Positions 1 through 8,691 of a stretch of DNA of 21,952 nt are shown piece by piece. The notes under the pieces are model-generated. The model did not search any database, was not told the origin of the DNA, and saw only the letters and a list, made by a program, of their open reading frames with translations. The translations under genes and the position numbers were made by a program. Source of the DNA: PALSA-1196 sp036833805. GTDB taxonomy: Bacteria; Pseudomonadota; Gammaproteobacteria; Steroidobacterales; Steroidobacteraceae. The stretch covers positions 1-21,952 of the forward strand of contig DAITPA010000030.1 of the NCBI GenBank assembly GCA_036833805.1, written 5' to 3'. How positions within the stretch are numbered: position 1 is the first letter of the stretch; each line of letters begins with the position of its first letter.

Positions 1-1011
1 AATGGCAAAAGCGCGGTCACAACGCTGTTGGGACGCATGGCCGAGCGTGCGGCCGTGCGCGTGCGCGTCGGCGGCAATCTGGGCGAACCGGCGCTCGATC
101 TTTTGGACGCCGAGGATCGAAGCCACGGCGCGGCGCCGGCTGAGCTGTATGTATTGGAGCTGTCGAGCTTTCAGCTCGAGACGACCCACTCGCTCGATCT
201 TGCCGCCGCCGCCGTTCTCAACGTCAGCGCCGATCACCTCGATCGCTACGCGACGGTCGAGGCGTATGCGGCGGCGAAGGCGCGCATCTTTGCGCGCTGC
301 GACACGGCGGTCATCAATCTCGATGATCCGCTCGTGATCAGCATGCCGCGGCCCGGGCAGAGGACGCTCGGCTTCTCGCTGCGGGCCACCATCGGCGCCG
401 ACTACGCCTTGGCGACGCACGCCGGGCAGTGGTGGCTGACGCGCCGCGGCGAGCCGCTGCTGTGCGTCGCGGAGATGAAATTAGGCGGTGGTCACAACGC
501 GGCCAATGCGCTGGCGGCCCTCGCCTTGGGTGAGGCGCTGGAACTGCCGCTCGCGGCGATGCTCGCTGAGCTTAGGAGTTTTGCGGGGCTGCCGCATCGC
601 GCGCAGTGGGTCGCCGATGTCGGCGGCGTCTCGTACATCAATGATTCCAAGGGCACAAACGTTGGCGCAACGCTTGCTGCGGTGCGCGGCACCCGCGCTC
701 CCGTGGTGCTGATCGCCGGCGGGGATGGCAAGAATCAGGACTTCGCGCCGCTCACCGCGGCATTTCGCGGCAAGCTGCGCCATGCCGTGCTGATCGGCCG
801 CGCGGCCGCGGCGCTGGCGCAGGCTCTTGAGGGCGTGTGCGCCGTTGAGCGCTGCGCGACGCTTGAAGAGGCGGTGCGCGCGGCAGCGCGCGCAGCGCAA
901 CCCGGGGATGCCGTGCTGTTGTCGCCCGCGTGCGCAAGCCTCGACATGTTCACCGACTATGCGCAGCGCGGCGCGGTGTTCGAGCAGGCGGTACGGGAGC
1001 TCGCTGCATGA
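1..1011 (+). CDS. murD: UDP-N-acetylmuramoylalanine--D-glutamate ligase, 5' truncated
   Basis: This cytoplasmic ligase adds D-glutamate to UDP-MurNAc-L-Ala using ATP. The reading frame is open from base 1, so the N-terminal UDP-binding domain and the start codon lie outside the window; 336 codons remain. The first residues, NGKSAVTTLLGRM, are the end of the Mur-ligase P-loop (GTNGKS/T). The C-terminal part carries MurD-type signatures: INDSKGTNVGAT, GGDGKNQDF, and LSPACASLDMF followed by DYAQRG. The stop codon overlaps the ftsW start in an ATGA junction, which places murD in the same coupled operon. The family and the MurD assignment (rather than MurC, MurE or MurF) are secure from these motifs and from the position directly before ftsW. 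Confidence 0.97.
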   Translation, partial: NGKSAVTTLLGRMAERAAVRVRVGGNLGEPALDLLDAEDRSHGAAPAELYVLELSSFQLETTHSLDLAAAAVLNVSADHLDRYATVEAYAAAKARIFARCDTAVINLDDPLVISMPRPGQRTLGFSLRATIGADYALATHAGQWWLTRRGEPLLCVAEMKLGGGHNAANALAALALGEALELPLAAMLAELRSFAGLPHRAQWVADVGGVSYINDSKGTNVGATLAAVRGTRAPVVLIAGGDGKNQDFAPLTAAFRGKLRHAVLIGRAAAALAQALEGVCAVERCATLEEAVRAAARAAQPGDAVLLSPACASLDMFTDYAQRGAVFEQAVRELAA

Positions 1012-2213
1012 CGGCCGTCAGCGCCGCGCGGCCACTGCACTTCGCCCGCGCGAGCACGCGTGGCGGCGGCATACGCATCGATGCGGTGCTGGTTGCCTTC
1101 GCGCTCGGCATCATTCTTCTCGGGCTCGTGATGGTGACTTCGGCGTCCATCTCGATTGCAAGCCAAGGCAGCGGCGAACCCTTTCTGTTTCTTGAGCGGC
1201 AGCTCATTTTGACGCTGTTGGGCGCGGCCGCCGCGGCGCTCGTCTTTTGCGTGCGTACCGAGCAGCTCGAGCGCGCGTCGGTGCCGCTCCTGGTGCTTGC
1301 AGCCATGCTCCTGGTGCTCGTGCTGGTGCCGGGCGTTGGGCACTCGGTCAACGGCAGCCGCCGCTGGCTGCGGGTTGCCGGTGCCAATTTCCAGGTGTCC
1401 GAGCTCGTGCGCGTCATCGTGCTCATCTATGTTGCCAGCTACGCCGTGCGCCGTGAGAGCGAGCTGCGCACGAGCTTCAAGGGACTTGCGCGGCCGCTCG
1501 GAATTCTCACCTGCATGGGCGCGCTGTTGCTCGCGGAGCCGGATTTCGGCGCGGCGACCGTGCTGTTCGCGAGCGGCTTTGCGCTGTTGTTTCTGGCCGG
1601 CGCGCGCCTGCGCTACGTGCTGGGAATGACGCTGCTCGCGACGGCCGGCTTCGCAAGCCTTGCGATGAGCTCAAATTACCGCCTGCGACGGCTGACAGCT
1701 TTTCTTGATCCGTGGGCGGACCCGTACAACAGCGGCTTTCAGTTGACGCAGTCGCTGATCGCCATCGGTCGCGGCGAATGGTTCGGCGTCGGGCTCGGCG
1801 CCTCGGTGCAGAAGCTCTTCTATCTTCCGGAGGCGCACACGGATTTTCTGTTCGCGGTGCTGGCCGAGGAACTCGGCCTTGCCGGAGTCGCACTCACGCT
1901 GGCGCTGTTTCTCGGTCTCATCTGGCGCAGTTTCTTCATCGCGCGCCTGGCATGCGGCGCCGGCCTCAAATTCGCGTCCTATCTGGCAGCGGGTTTTGGC
2001 CTGTGGCTTGGCATCCAGGCGTTCATCAATATCGGTGTCAACATGGGCGTGCTGCCGACCAAGGGACTCACGCTGCCGCTCATGAGCTACGGCCGTTCGA
2101 GCCTGATCGTGTCGATGGCATGGGTCGGGCTCGTGCTGCGCGTCTATCACGAAGCCACGCAGGTGGCGCGCGGCTCGGCGAGCGCACGCGCAGCCTCCGA
2201 GCATTGCGCATGA
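1008..2213 (+). CDS. ftsW: Septal peptidoglycan glycosyltransferase FtsW
   Basis: FtsW is the SEDS-family polymerase that links lipid II into glycan strands at the septum, together with FtsI. The protein is 401 residues when started at the ATG that overlaps the murD stop (ATGA). The frame continues 78 bases upstream inside murD, but that extension has no family resemblance. It is strongly hydrophobic, with about ten predicted membrane segments from residue 25 to 380. The SEDS signatures are visible: NGSRRWL near 115, EPDFG near 177, and PEAHTDF near 274-280 with the likely catalytic Asp279 in the large periplasmic loop. The conserved C-terminal motif usually written SYGGSS reads SYGRSS here (Arg363). 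The end overlaps murG by four bases. Confidence 0.97.
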   Translation: MTAVSAARPLHFARASTRGGGIRIDAVLVAFALGIILLGLVMVTSASISIASQGSGEPFLFLERQLILTLLGAAAAALVFCVRTEQLERASVPLLVLAAMLLVLVLVPGVGHSVNGSRRWLRVAGANFQVSELVRVIVLIYVASYAVRRESELRTSFKGLARPLGILTCMGALLLAEPDFGAATVLFASGFALLFLAGARLRYVLGMTLLATAGFASLAMSSNYRLRRLTAFLDPWADPYNSGFQLTQSLIAIGRGEWFGVGLGASVQKLFYLPEAHTDFLFAVLAEELGLAGVALTLALFLGLIWRSFFIARLACGAGLKFASYLAAGFGLWLGIQAFINIGVNMGVLPTKGLTLPLMSYGRSSLIVSMAWVGLVLRVYHEATQVARGSASARAASEHCA

Positions 2214-3298
2214 GCGCGCGTCCGATTCTCATTATGGCGGGCGGTACTGGCGGGCACGTCTTTCCGGCGTTGGCGCTCGCGCGCCTCCTGCGCGAGCGCT
2301 GCTGCGAAGTCGTCTGGCTCGGCACGCGCCGCGGGCTCGAAGCGCGCGTGATCCCGGCGGAGCGCTTTGCGATGGAATGGCTTTCAATTGGCGGTTTGCG
2401 CGGCAAGAGCGCGCTTGCTTGGCTGGCCGCGCCATTTCGCCTCGCGCGTGCCCTGTTGCAGGCGCTCGCCGTGATGCGCCGGCATCGGCCGCTCGTGGTT
2501 GTGGGCTTGGGCGGTTTCGTGACCGGTCCGGGCGGGGTTGCCGCGTGGCTGACGCGCCGGCCGCTGCTGATCCACGAGCAGAACGCGATTGCCGGCTTCA
2601 CGAACCGCTGTCTTGCGCGCCTCGCACGCGAAGTGCTCGAGGCTTTTCCGGGCAGCTTCGGCGGCGACATCAAAGCACGCGCGATCGGCAATCCGGTGCG
2701 CGCCGACATCAGCGCTGTGGCGCCGCCGGCCACACGCTTTGCCGATAGGAGCGGCGCGCTGCGCCTTCTCGTATTGGGCGGCAGTCAGGGCGCTGCGCGC
2801 TTGAACGCCGTCGTGCCCTTTGCGCTTGCACGCCTCAGTAATGACCTCGCCTTTGATACGCGCCATCAGGCGGGGCCGCGCTGGCTCGACGCTGCGCGCC
2901 AGAGCTACGCGAATGCGGGCGTCGCCGCCACGATCACGCCCTTCATCGAAGACATGGCCGGCGCCTACGCCTGGGCTGACCTGGTGATCTGCCGCGCGGG
3001 TGCGCTGACGATCTCGGAGCTTGCGGCGGCCGGCGTGGCTGCGATTCTCGTGCCGTTCCCGGCGGCGGTCGATGACCACCAGAGCGCCAACGCGGCCTAT
3101 CTCGTGCGCCAGGGCGCCGCGGTTCTGATCGCCGAGCGCGATCTTAGCGTCGAGCGCCTCGCCGATGAGCTCGCCCGGCTCGGCGCAGGTCGCGGCAAGT
3201 TGCTCGCGATGGCTGAGCGCGCGCGCCTGCTCGCGCGTCCGCGCGCGGCCGAGGAGCTTGCGCTGTCGTGTTTGACGCTGGCGAGGGAGGCGGCATGA
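2210..3298 (+). CDS. murG: UDP-GlcNAc:undecaprenyl-PP-MurNAc-pentapeptide GlcNAc transferase
   Basis: MurG transfers GlcNAc from UDP-GlcNAc to lipid I at the inner face of the cytoplasmic membrane, giving lipid II. The protein is 362 residues, close to the family's usual 350-360. GGTGGH at residues 11-16 is the N-domain glycine loop. GGSQGA at 190-195 is the second glycine loop, in the UDP-sugar-binding domain. CRAGALTISE (261-270) and PFPAAVDDHQ (282-291) match the donor-binding region. The ATG start overlaps the ftsW stop in an ATGA junction. The same frame stays open about 500 bases further back inside ftsW, but that stretch is not MurG-like. The stop overlaps the murC start. Confidence 0.97.
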   Translation: MSARPILIMAGGTGGHVFPALALARLLRERCCEVVWLGTRRGLEARVIPAERFAMEWLSIGGLRGKSALAWLAAPFRLARALLQALAVMRRHRPLVVVGLGGFVTGPGGVAAWLTRRPLLIHEQNAIAGFTNRCLARLAREVLEAFPGSFGGDIKARAIGNPVRADISAVAPPATRFADRSGALRLLVLGGSQGAARLNAVVPFALARLSNDLAFDTRHQAGPRWLDAARQSYANAGVAATITPFIEDMAGAYAWADLVICRAGALTISELAAAGVAAILVPFPAAVDDHQSANAAYLVRQGAAVLIAERDLSVERLADELARLGAGRGKLLAMAERARLLARPRAAEELALSCLTLAREAA

Positions 3299-4740
3299 CG
3301 AGCTCGCGCGACGAGCGCATGCGGCGCATCAACACGATCCATTTTGTCGGCATCGGCGGCAGCGGCATGAACGGCATCGCCGAAGTGCTCATCAACTTGG
3401 GCTATCAGGTGCAGGGCTCGGATCTGAAGGCAAGCGCCGTGACGCGGCGCTTAGCCGAGCACGGCGCGCGCATCGTCATCGGTCATGCGGATACGAATAT
3501 TGAGGGCGCCGATGTGGTCGTCGTATCGGGCGCGGTCCCGGCCGACAACTGCGAGATCAGCGCCGCACTCGCGCGCCGCATTCCGGTCGTGCCGCGCGCC
3601 GAGATGCTGGGGGAGCTCATGCGCTTCCGTCATGCGATTGCCGTGGCGGGCACGCACGGCAAGACCACGACGACGAGTTTGGTCGCGAGCATTCTCGCCG
3701 AGGGCGGCGAGGATCCGACCTTCGTCATCGGAGGCCTCTTGAAGAGCGCGGGCAGCAATGCGCGCCTCGGCGCCGGCCGTTACCTGGTCGCCGAGGCGGA
3801 TGAGAGCGACGCCTCGTTCACGCACCTGCAACCGCTGATCGCCATCATCACCAATATTGACAACGACCATCTGGCAACGCATGAGGGCGACTTTGAAAGA
3901 CTGAAGACGAGCTTCGTCGGCTTTCTGCACAACCTGCCTTTCTATGGGCTGGCGGTGCTGTGTTTCGACGACGAGCACGTACGCAGCATTCTCTCCCGAG
4001 TAGGACGCCCGACCGTGACCTATGGACTCGCGGCAGGCGCGGATGTGCGCGCGCTCAATCTGCGCCGCGACGGCGCCGTGACGCATTACACAGTCGCGCG
4101 CGCGGCTACTCCGCTATTTGAAGTCACGGTCAATCTGCCGGGCACCCACAATGTCTTGAACTCGCTCGCCGCGGTCGTCGTCGCCATTGAACTCGGCATC
4201 GAGCCGGCCGCCATCGGCCGGGCGCTCGCGCTCTTCCAGGGCGTCGAGCGGCGTCTGCAGCACGTGGCCGACATCACCACCCAAGCTGGCGCGCTCACGA
4301 TCGTCGACGACTACGGCCATCACCCGACCGAGATCACCGCGGCGCTCGAGGCCTTGCGGCAGGCTTATCCAAATCGCCGCGTGGTGCTGGCCTTTCAGCC
4401 GCATCGCTACACGCGCACGCGCGATCTCATTGACGATTTCGGGCGCGCGCTCTCGGGCGCGGATGCGCTCATCGTGACCGAAGTGTATGCCGCAGGAGAG
4501 GCGCCGATTGCCGGCGCCGACGGCCGCGCCATTTGTCGTGCGGTCAGAAGCCGCGGGCAGATTGAGCCCGTGTTCGTCGAGCGGGTGGAGGAACTCGCCG
4601 CGTCCGTGCGCGACCTTTTGCGGCCCAATGATCTGCTCGTGACGATGGGCGCCGGCAACATGAACGTGGTCTCGCATGCCTTGCCGGCGCAGCTTGCGCG
4701 GCTCGCGCCGGTTTCCAGCACACGCCGGAGGTCGTCGTGA
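3295..4740 (+). CDS. murC: UDP-N-acetylmuramate--L-alanine ligase
   Basis: MurC is the first of the amino-acid-adding Mur ligases and joins L-Ala to UDP-MurNAc with ATP in the cytoplasm. The protein is 481 residues, normal for the family. It opens with the Rossmann-like HFVGIGGSGMNGIAE (16-30), which binds the UDP-sugar. It then shows the P-loop GTHGKTTTT (119-127), the AEADESD region (166-172), TNIDNDH (186-192) and VDDYGHHPTEI near 337-347 in the C-terminal domain. The ATG overlaps the murG stop, and a GGGAGG sequence lies just before it, which supports this start. The gene ends in a GTGA junction with murB. Confidence 0.98.
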   Translation: MTSSRDERMRRINTIHFVGIGGSGMNGIAEVLINLGYQVQGSDLKASAVTRRLAEHGARIVIGHADTNIEGADVVVVSGAVPADNCEISAALARRIPVVPRAEMLGELMRFRHAIAVAGTHGKTTTTSLVASILAEGGEDPTFVIGGLLKSAGSNARLGAGRYLVAEADESDASFTHLQPLIAIITNIDNDHLATHEGDFERLKTSFVGFLHNLPFYGLAVLCFDDEHVRSILSRVGRPTVTYGLAAGADVRALNLRRDGAVTHYTVARAATPLFEVTVNLPGTHNVLNSLAAVVVAIELGIEPAAIGRALALFQGVERRLQHVADITTQAGALTIVDDYGHHPTEITAALEALRQAYPNRRVVLAFQPHRYTRTRDLIDDFGRALSGADALIVTEVYAAGEAPIAGADGRAICRAVRSRGQIEPVFVERVEELAASVRDLLRPNDLLVTMGAGNMNVVSHALPAQLARLAPVSSTRRRSS

Positions 4741-5633
4741 CGATGGCTGTCGCCCCCGAATTCATGCCCCGAGTACGACGCGCTGAATCCATGAGCCGGC
4801 ACACCTCCTGGCACGTCGGAGGGCCTGCCGAGGTGTTCTTCAATCCGCGCGACCGCACGGATCTGGCGGCATTCCTCCGGAGCCTGGCCGCCGACACGCC
4901 CGTCCATTGGATCGGGCTCGGCAGCAATGTGCTGGTGCGCGACGGCGGCCTTCGCGGCGTCGTGATTGCCACCTACGGCGCGCTCGAGCGGCTCGAGCGG
5001 GTCGCCGAGACGATGGTATTTGCCGAGGCCGGGGTGGCCTGCGCTCGCATCGCCAAACAGTGCATCCGCTGGGGTTTGGGGCCCGCCGAGTTTCTGGCCG
5101 GCATTCCCGGCACGCTCGGCGGCGCGCTCGCGATGAACGCCGGCGCGTTTGGCGGTGAGACCTGGCAGCACGTGGTCGATGTGCAGACGATTGATCGGCG
5201 CGGGGTTGAGCACCTGCGTCCGGCGGCCGACTTTAAAGTGGGCTATCGCAACGTGAACGCCCCGGCGCAGGATGAAGGCTTTCTCGCCGCGCGCCTCTTC
5301 TTTGAGAAAAAGCCCGGCGCGAACGACGCCGATGTGCGCGCGCTGCTCGCGCGCCGCAAGGCGACCCAACCGATCGGCGCCTGGAGCTGCGGCTCGGTTT
5401 TCACCAATCCACCCGGGGATCATGCCGCGCGCCTCATCGAGGCCGCCGGGCTTAAGGGTTTTCGCATCGGCGACGCGGCGGTGTCGCAGAAGCATGCCAA
5501 TTTTATCGTCAATTATGGTGCGGCGACGGCGGCCGACGTGGAGCTCCTGATCGAGCACATACGCGCAACCGTGGCGCGCATCCACGGCGTCACGCTCACG
5601 CCCGAAGTGCGCATTCTCGGGGAGCGCGCCTGA
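4737..5633 (+). CDS. murB: UDP-N-acetylenolpyruvoylglucosamine reductase
   Basis: MurB is the FAD- and NADPH-dependent reductase that forms UDP-MurNAc. The protein is 298 residues from the GTG that overlaps the murC stop. GGAGG ends about five bases before that GTG. An ATG six bases later is the alternative start and changes little. The FAD domain shows GLGSNVLVRD (60-69) and GIPGTLGGALAMNAGAFGGE (122-141). The C-terminal domain shows WSCGSVFTNP with the likely proton donor Ser220, SQKHANFIVN (250-259) and Glu290. The length and the GS-x-F-x-NP form fit the shorter type II MurB without the extra Tyr-loop insertion. It sits between murC and ddl, as in many proteobacterial dcw clusters. Confidence 0.97.
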   Translation: MTMAVAPEFMPRVRRAESMSRHTSWHVGGPAEVFFNPRDRTDLAAFLRSLAADTPVHWIGLGSNVLVRDGGLRGVVIATYGALERLERVAETMVFAEAGVACARIAKQCIRWGLGPAEFLAGIPGTLGGALAMNAGAFGGETWQHVVDVQTIDRRGVEHLRPAADFKVGYRNVNAPAQDEGFLAARLFFEKKPGANDADVRALLARRKATQPIGAWSCGSVFTNPPGDHAARLIEAAGLKGFRIGDAAVSQKHANFIVNYGAATAADVELLIEHIRATVARIHGVTLTPEVRILGERA

Positions 5634-6598
5634 TGCACCTTCGCTACGACCCGCAAGCCATGCAGCGCGTGACGGACGCGCATGACTTCGGGCGGGTCGC
5701 GGTCCTGTTGGGCGGCGACTCCAGTGAGCGCGCGATCTCGCTGCTTTCGGGCAATGCGGTGCTCGCCGCGCTCGTGCGCCGGGGCGTTGATGCGCATGCG
5801 TTCGATCCGAAGGCGCGCGCGCTCTCACAGCTCATCGATGCGCGCTTCGATCGTGTGTGGATTGCGCTGCACGGTCCGGGCGGTGAGGACGGCACGCTGC
5901 AGGGCGCGCTCGAATTTATGGGCGTGCCGTATACCGGCAGCGGCGTCATGGGATCGGCGGTCGGCATGGACAAGCTTGCGACCAAGCGTCTCGCGCAGTC
6001 GATCGGCGTTGCGACCGCTGATTTTGTCGTGCTGCGCGGGCCTGACGATTTCGATAGCGCGCTGGAGCGGCTCGGACTGCCGATGATCGTGAAGCCGGCG
6101 ACGCAAGGATCGAGCGTTGGCATGACGAAAGTTGAGCGTGCCGCGGATCTTGCCGCCGCCTACCAGGCTGCGGTGGCGCTTGAGACGAGCGTGTTCGCGG
6201 AGCCCTGGATCACGGGCGGCGAATACACGGTCGCGATCTTGAAGGAGCGCGCGCTGCCCTCGATCCGCATCGAGACGCCGCGAACCTTTTACGACTACGA
6301 GGCCAAATATTTTCGCAGCGACACGCGCTACCTGTGTCCCTCCGGACTTTCGGCCATGGCCGAGGAGCATCTGGCGAATCTTGCGCTCGCCGCGTTCGGC
6401 GCCGTTGGCGCGAGCGGCTGGGGGCGCGCGGATTTCATGATGGACGAAACCGGTCGGCCTCTGTTGCTCGAGGTCAATACGATTCCCGGCATGACTGATC
6501 ACAGTCTCGTGCCGATGGCGGCGCTCGCGCTCGGTATCGATTTCGAAGAGCTCGTCTGGCAAGTGCTCGAGACGAGTTGCGCGCGCGTGCGGATTTAG
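5633..6598 (+). CDS. ddl: D-alanine--D-alanine ligase
   Basis: This cytoplasmic ATP-grasp enzyme makes the D-Ala-D-Ala dipeptide that MurF adds to the stem peptide. The protein is 321 residues. The ATG shares one base with the murB stop (TGATG), and a GGGGAG sequence eight bases upstream supports it. An internal ATG at residue 10 also lies before the conserved core. Visible motifs are LLGGDSSERAISLLSG (25-40), HGPGGEDGTLQG (80-91), VKPATQGSSVG (153-163), the omega-loop FYDYEAKY (219-226) and LLLEVNTIPGMTDHSL (277-292). The Tyr in the omega loop is typical of D-Ala-D-Ala rather than D-Ala-D-lactate ligases. This is the dcw copy, usually called ddlB. Confidence 0.97.
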   Translation: MHLRYDPQAMQRVTDAHDFGRVAVLLGGDSSERAISLLSGNAVLAALVRRGVDAHAFDPKARALSQLIDARFDRVWIALHGPGGEDGTLQGALEFMGVPYTGSGVMGSAVGMDKLATKRLAQSIGVATADFVVLRGPDDFDSALERLGLPMIVKPATQGSSVGMTKVERAADLAAAYQAAVALETSVFAEPWITGGEYTVAILKERALPSIRIETPRTFYDYEAKYFRSDTRYLCPSGLSAMAEEHLANLALAAFGAVGASGWGRADFMMDETGRPLLLEVNTIPGMTDHSLVPMAALALGIDFEELVWQVLETSCARVRI

Positions 6599-6602
6599 CC
6601 AA

Positions 6603-7394
6603 ATGAAGATGTTTAACCGAGCCAAGAACCGCCGCAAGCAAAATGAGCGCCGCCTGCGCCTGCCGCGCATCAACTGGCGCCGCTGGGGGATTGCCGCGGC
6701 AATCGTAGTTGCCCTCTTGGCAGGGGTCGCTGCGCTCTCCATGGTGCTCGATCAGCCCATTCAAAGAATATTGATTTCCGGAAGCTTCCAGCGCGTCTCG
6801 CCCGGAGACGTCGAGCGCGCCGTCAAAGACAAGGTGCGCAGCGCGGGTCTCGTGTCGGTGGATCTGGATGCGGTCAGAAGCGCCGTCGCGCAGCTGCCCT
6901 GGGTTGACACCGTGAGTGTGCAGCGGGGGTGGCCGCGCGCGCTCTCGGTCATCGTGGTCGAGCAGGTTGCCGCCGCACGCTGGGGCGAGAACGGCCTTCT
7001 CAATACCCGCGGCGAACTCTTTGCGAGCGCCGCGACGCACATTCCGCCGGAGCTCGCGCGCCTTTCGGGTCCGCCGGGAACGCAAGGCGTCGTTGCGGCG
7101 CGCTTTCTTGCAGCCCAGGGCCGGCTCGTGGAAGCGGGCCTGCATTTGACGGCGCTGCGGCTCGATGAACGCGGCGCCTGGGAGCTCGATCTTGCCGATG
7201 GCATTACGGTGCGCCTCGGCAGCCGCCAGGTGGATGAGCGCTTCGAGCGATTCATGATCACGGCGGTGAAGCTCATCACGCAGCGCGCGGATGACATCGG
7301 CTACGTCGACATGCGCTACAGCAACGGCTTTGCGATTGGCTGGAAGGCGGGCGGCGCGCGGCGCGTCGGCGACGACGGAGGCAAAGATGCCTAA
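6603..7394 (+). CDS. ftsQ: Cell division protein FtsQ
   Basis: FtsQ is a bitopic inner-membrane protein that connects the cytoplasmic Z-ring side of the divisome to FtsB, FtsL and the septal synthase. The protein is 263 residues. It has a short, very basic cytoplasmic tail (residues 1-28), one membrane helix (about 29-48), a POTRA domain (about 52-120, starting IQRILISGSF and containing LPWVDTVSVQRGWP) and a periplasmic beta domain ending near 245. It starts four bases after ddl. A second in-frame ATG lies six bases later and could be the true start, since neither has a strong ribosome-binding site. The coding region overlaps ftsA by eight bases. Sequence conservation of FtsQ is low, so position helps the call. 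Confidence 0.95.
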   Translation: MKMFNRAKNRRKQNERRLRLPRINWRRWGIAAAIVVALLAGVAALSMVLDQPIQRILISGSFQRVSPGDVERAVKDKVRSAGLVSVDLDAVRSAVAQLPWVDTVSVQRGWPRALSVIVVEQVAAARWGENGLLNTRGELFASAATHIPPELARLSGPPGTQGVVAARFLAAQGRLVEAGLHLTALRLDERGAWELDLADGITVRLGSRQVDERFERFMITAVKLITQRADDIGYVDMRYSNGFAIGWKAGGARRVGDDGGKDA

Positions 7395-8619
7395 ACGATC
7401 CGACCGCAGCCTGATCGTGGGCCTTGATATCGGGACCTCAAAGGTCGTCGCGCTGGTGGGCGAGATCGGTGCCGACGGCACGATCGAGGTGTTGGGCTTA
7501 GGCTCGCACCCGTCGCGGGGACTGAAGAAAGGCGTGGTCGTCAACATCGAGTCGACCGTGCAGTCCATCCAGCGCGCAGTGGAAGAGGCCGAGCTCATGG
7601 CCGGCTGCGAGATCCACGCGGTTTACGCCGGCATCGCCGGCAGTCACGTCAGGAGTCTCAACTCCCACGGCGTCGTTGCGATCCGCGACAAGGAGGTCAC
7701 GCACGGCGATGTCGAGCACGTCATCGACGCCGCCAAAGCGGTCGCGATACCCGCCGATCAGAAGATTCTGCACGTGCTGCCGCAGGAGTTCATCGTCGAC
7801 GGCCAGGAGGGCATTCGCGATCCGATCGGCATGTTCGGTGTGCGCTTGGAGGCGAAGGTGCACATCGTCACCGGCGCGGACAGCGCCGCGCAGAACATTG
7901 AGAAGTGCATCCAGCGCTGCGGGCTCACCGTCGAGGACGTGGTGCTCGAGCAGCTCGCCTCGAGTTTCGCGGTCCTCACCGAGGATGAGAAGGAGCTTGG
8001 CGTGTGTCTCGTCGATATCGGCGGCGGCACGACCGACCTTGCGGTGTTCGCGAACGGCGCGATCCGGCATACCGCCGTGATCCCGATCGCAGGGGATCAG
8101 GTCACGAATGACATCGCCGTATCAATGCGCACGCCCACGCAGTATGCCGAAGACATCAAGATCCGCTACGCCTGCGCGCTCTCGCAGCTCGCCAATCCCG
8201 ACGAGAGCATCGAGGTGCCGAGCGTCGGTGAGCGCCCGGCGCGTAGGCTCGCGCGGCAGACGCTCGCCGAGGTCGTGGAGCCGCGCTACGAGGAGCTCTT
8301 TGGCCTCGTGCGCGAGGAGCTCAGAAGGAGCGGCTTCGAGGAGCTGATTGCCGCCGGCATCGTGCTCACCGGCGGCAGCGCCAAGATGGAAGGCGCGATT
8401 GAGCTTGCCGAGGAAGTGTTTCACGTACCCGTACGTCTAGGCATGCCGCAGCAGGTGCAGGGCCTCTCCGACGTCGTGCGCAACCCGATTTATTCCACGG
8501 GCATGGGGCTTTTGCTCTACGCCCGCGACAACGTTATGCCGGCAGCGAGGGGCCGCGGCCTGACGAGCGCGAAAGGCGCGCTCGAGCGCATGCGCTCCTG
8601 GTTCCAGGGCAACTTTTGA
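7387..8619 (+). CDS. ftsA: Cell division protein FtsA
   Basis: FtsA is the actin-like ATPase that anchors FtsZ to the inner membrane and recruits later division proteins. The protein is 410 residues from the ATG preceded by GGAGG; this start overlaps the ftsQ end. The phosphate-1 loop is GLDIGTSKV (12-20) and the phosphate-2 loop is VDIGGGTTDLAVF (209-221). The adenosine loop is near GIVLTGGSAKMEG. The SHS2 (1C) insertion lies between them, around residues 85-165. The last residues form a short amphipathic helix ending MRSWFQGNF, the usual membrane-targeting tail. A frame continues upstream inside ftsQ but is not FtsA-like. Confidence 0.98.
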   Translation: MPKRSDRSLIVGLDIGTSKVVALVGEIGADGTIEVLGLGSHPSRGLKKGVVVNIESTVQSIQRAVEEAELMAGCEIHAVYAGIAGSHVRSLNSHGVVAIRDKEVTHGDVEHVIDAAKAVAIPADQKILHVLPQEFIVDGQEGIRDPIGMFGVRLEAKVHIVTGADSAAQNIEKCIQRCGLTVEDVVLEQLASSFAVLTEDEKELGVCLVDIGGGTTDLAVFANGAIRHTAVIPIAGDQVTNDIAVSMRTPTQYAEDIKIRYACALSQLANPDESIEVPSVGERPARRLARQTLAEVVEPRYEELFGLVREELRRSGFEELIAAGIVLTGGSAKMEGAIELAEEVFHVPVRLGMPQQVQGLSDVVRNPIYSTGMGLLLYARDNVMPAARGRGLTSAKGALERMRSWFQGNF

Positions 8620-8691
8620 GCTGACAGACCTAAGTAGTGCAACAGATGAAGCTTCAACCAACCCTCATTTCTTCCGATAGGAGCGAAAACA

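Noticed and set aside
1712..2209. Upstream extension of the murG frame inside ftsW
   Set aside because: The frame is open but the sequence is an out-of-phase reading of ftsW; the ATG at 2210 gives a normal MurG N-terminus.
4407..5828. A 473-codon minus-strand open frame across murC, murB and ddl
   Set aside because: It spans three well-supported coupled genes in antisense and its translation is Arg/Ala/Gly/His-rich low-complexity sequence, as expected of a shadow frame.
6474..7598. A 374-codon minus-strand open frame across ddl, ftsQ and ftsA
   Set aside because: Antisense to three real genes, with no recognisable domain and no plausible ribosome-binding site.
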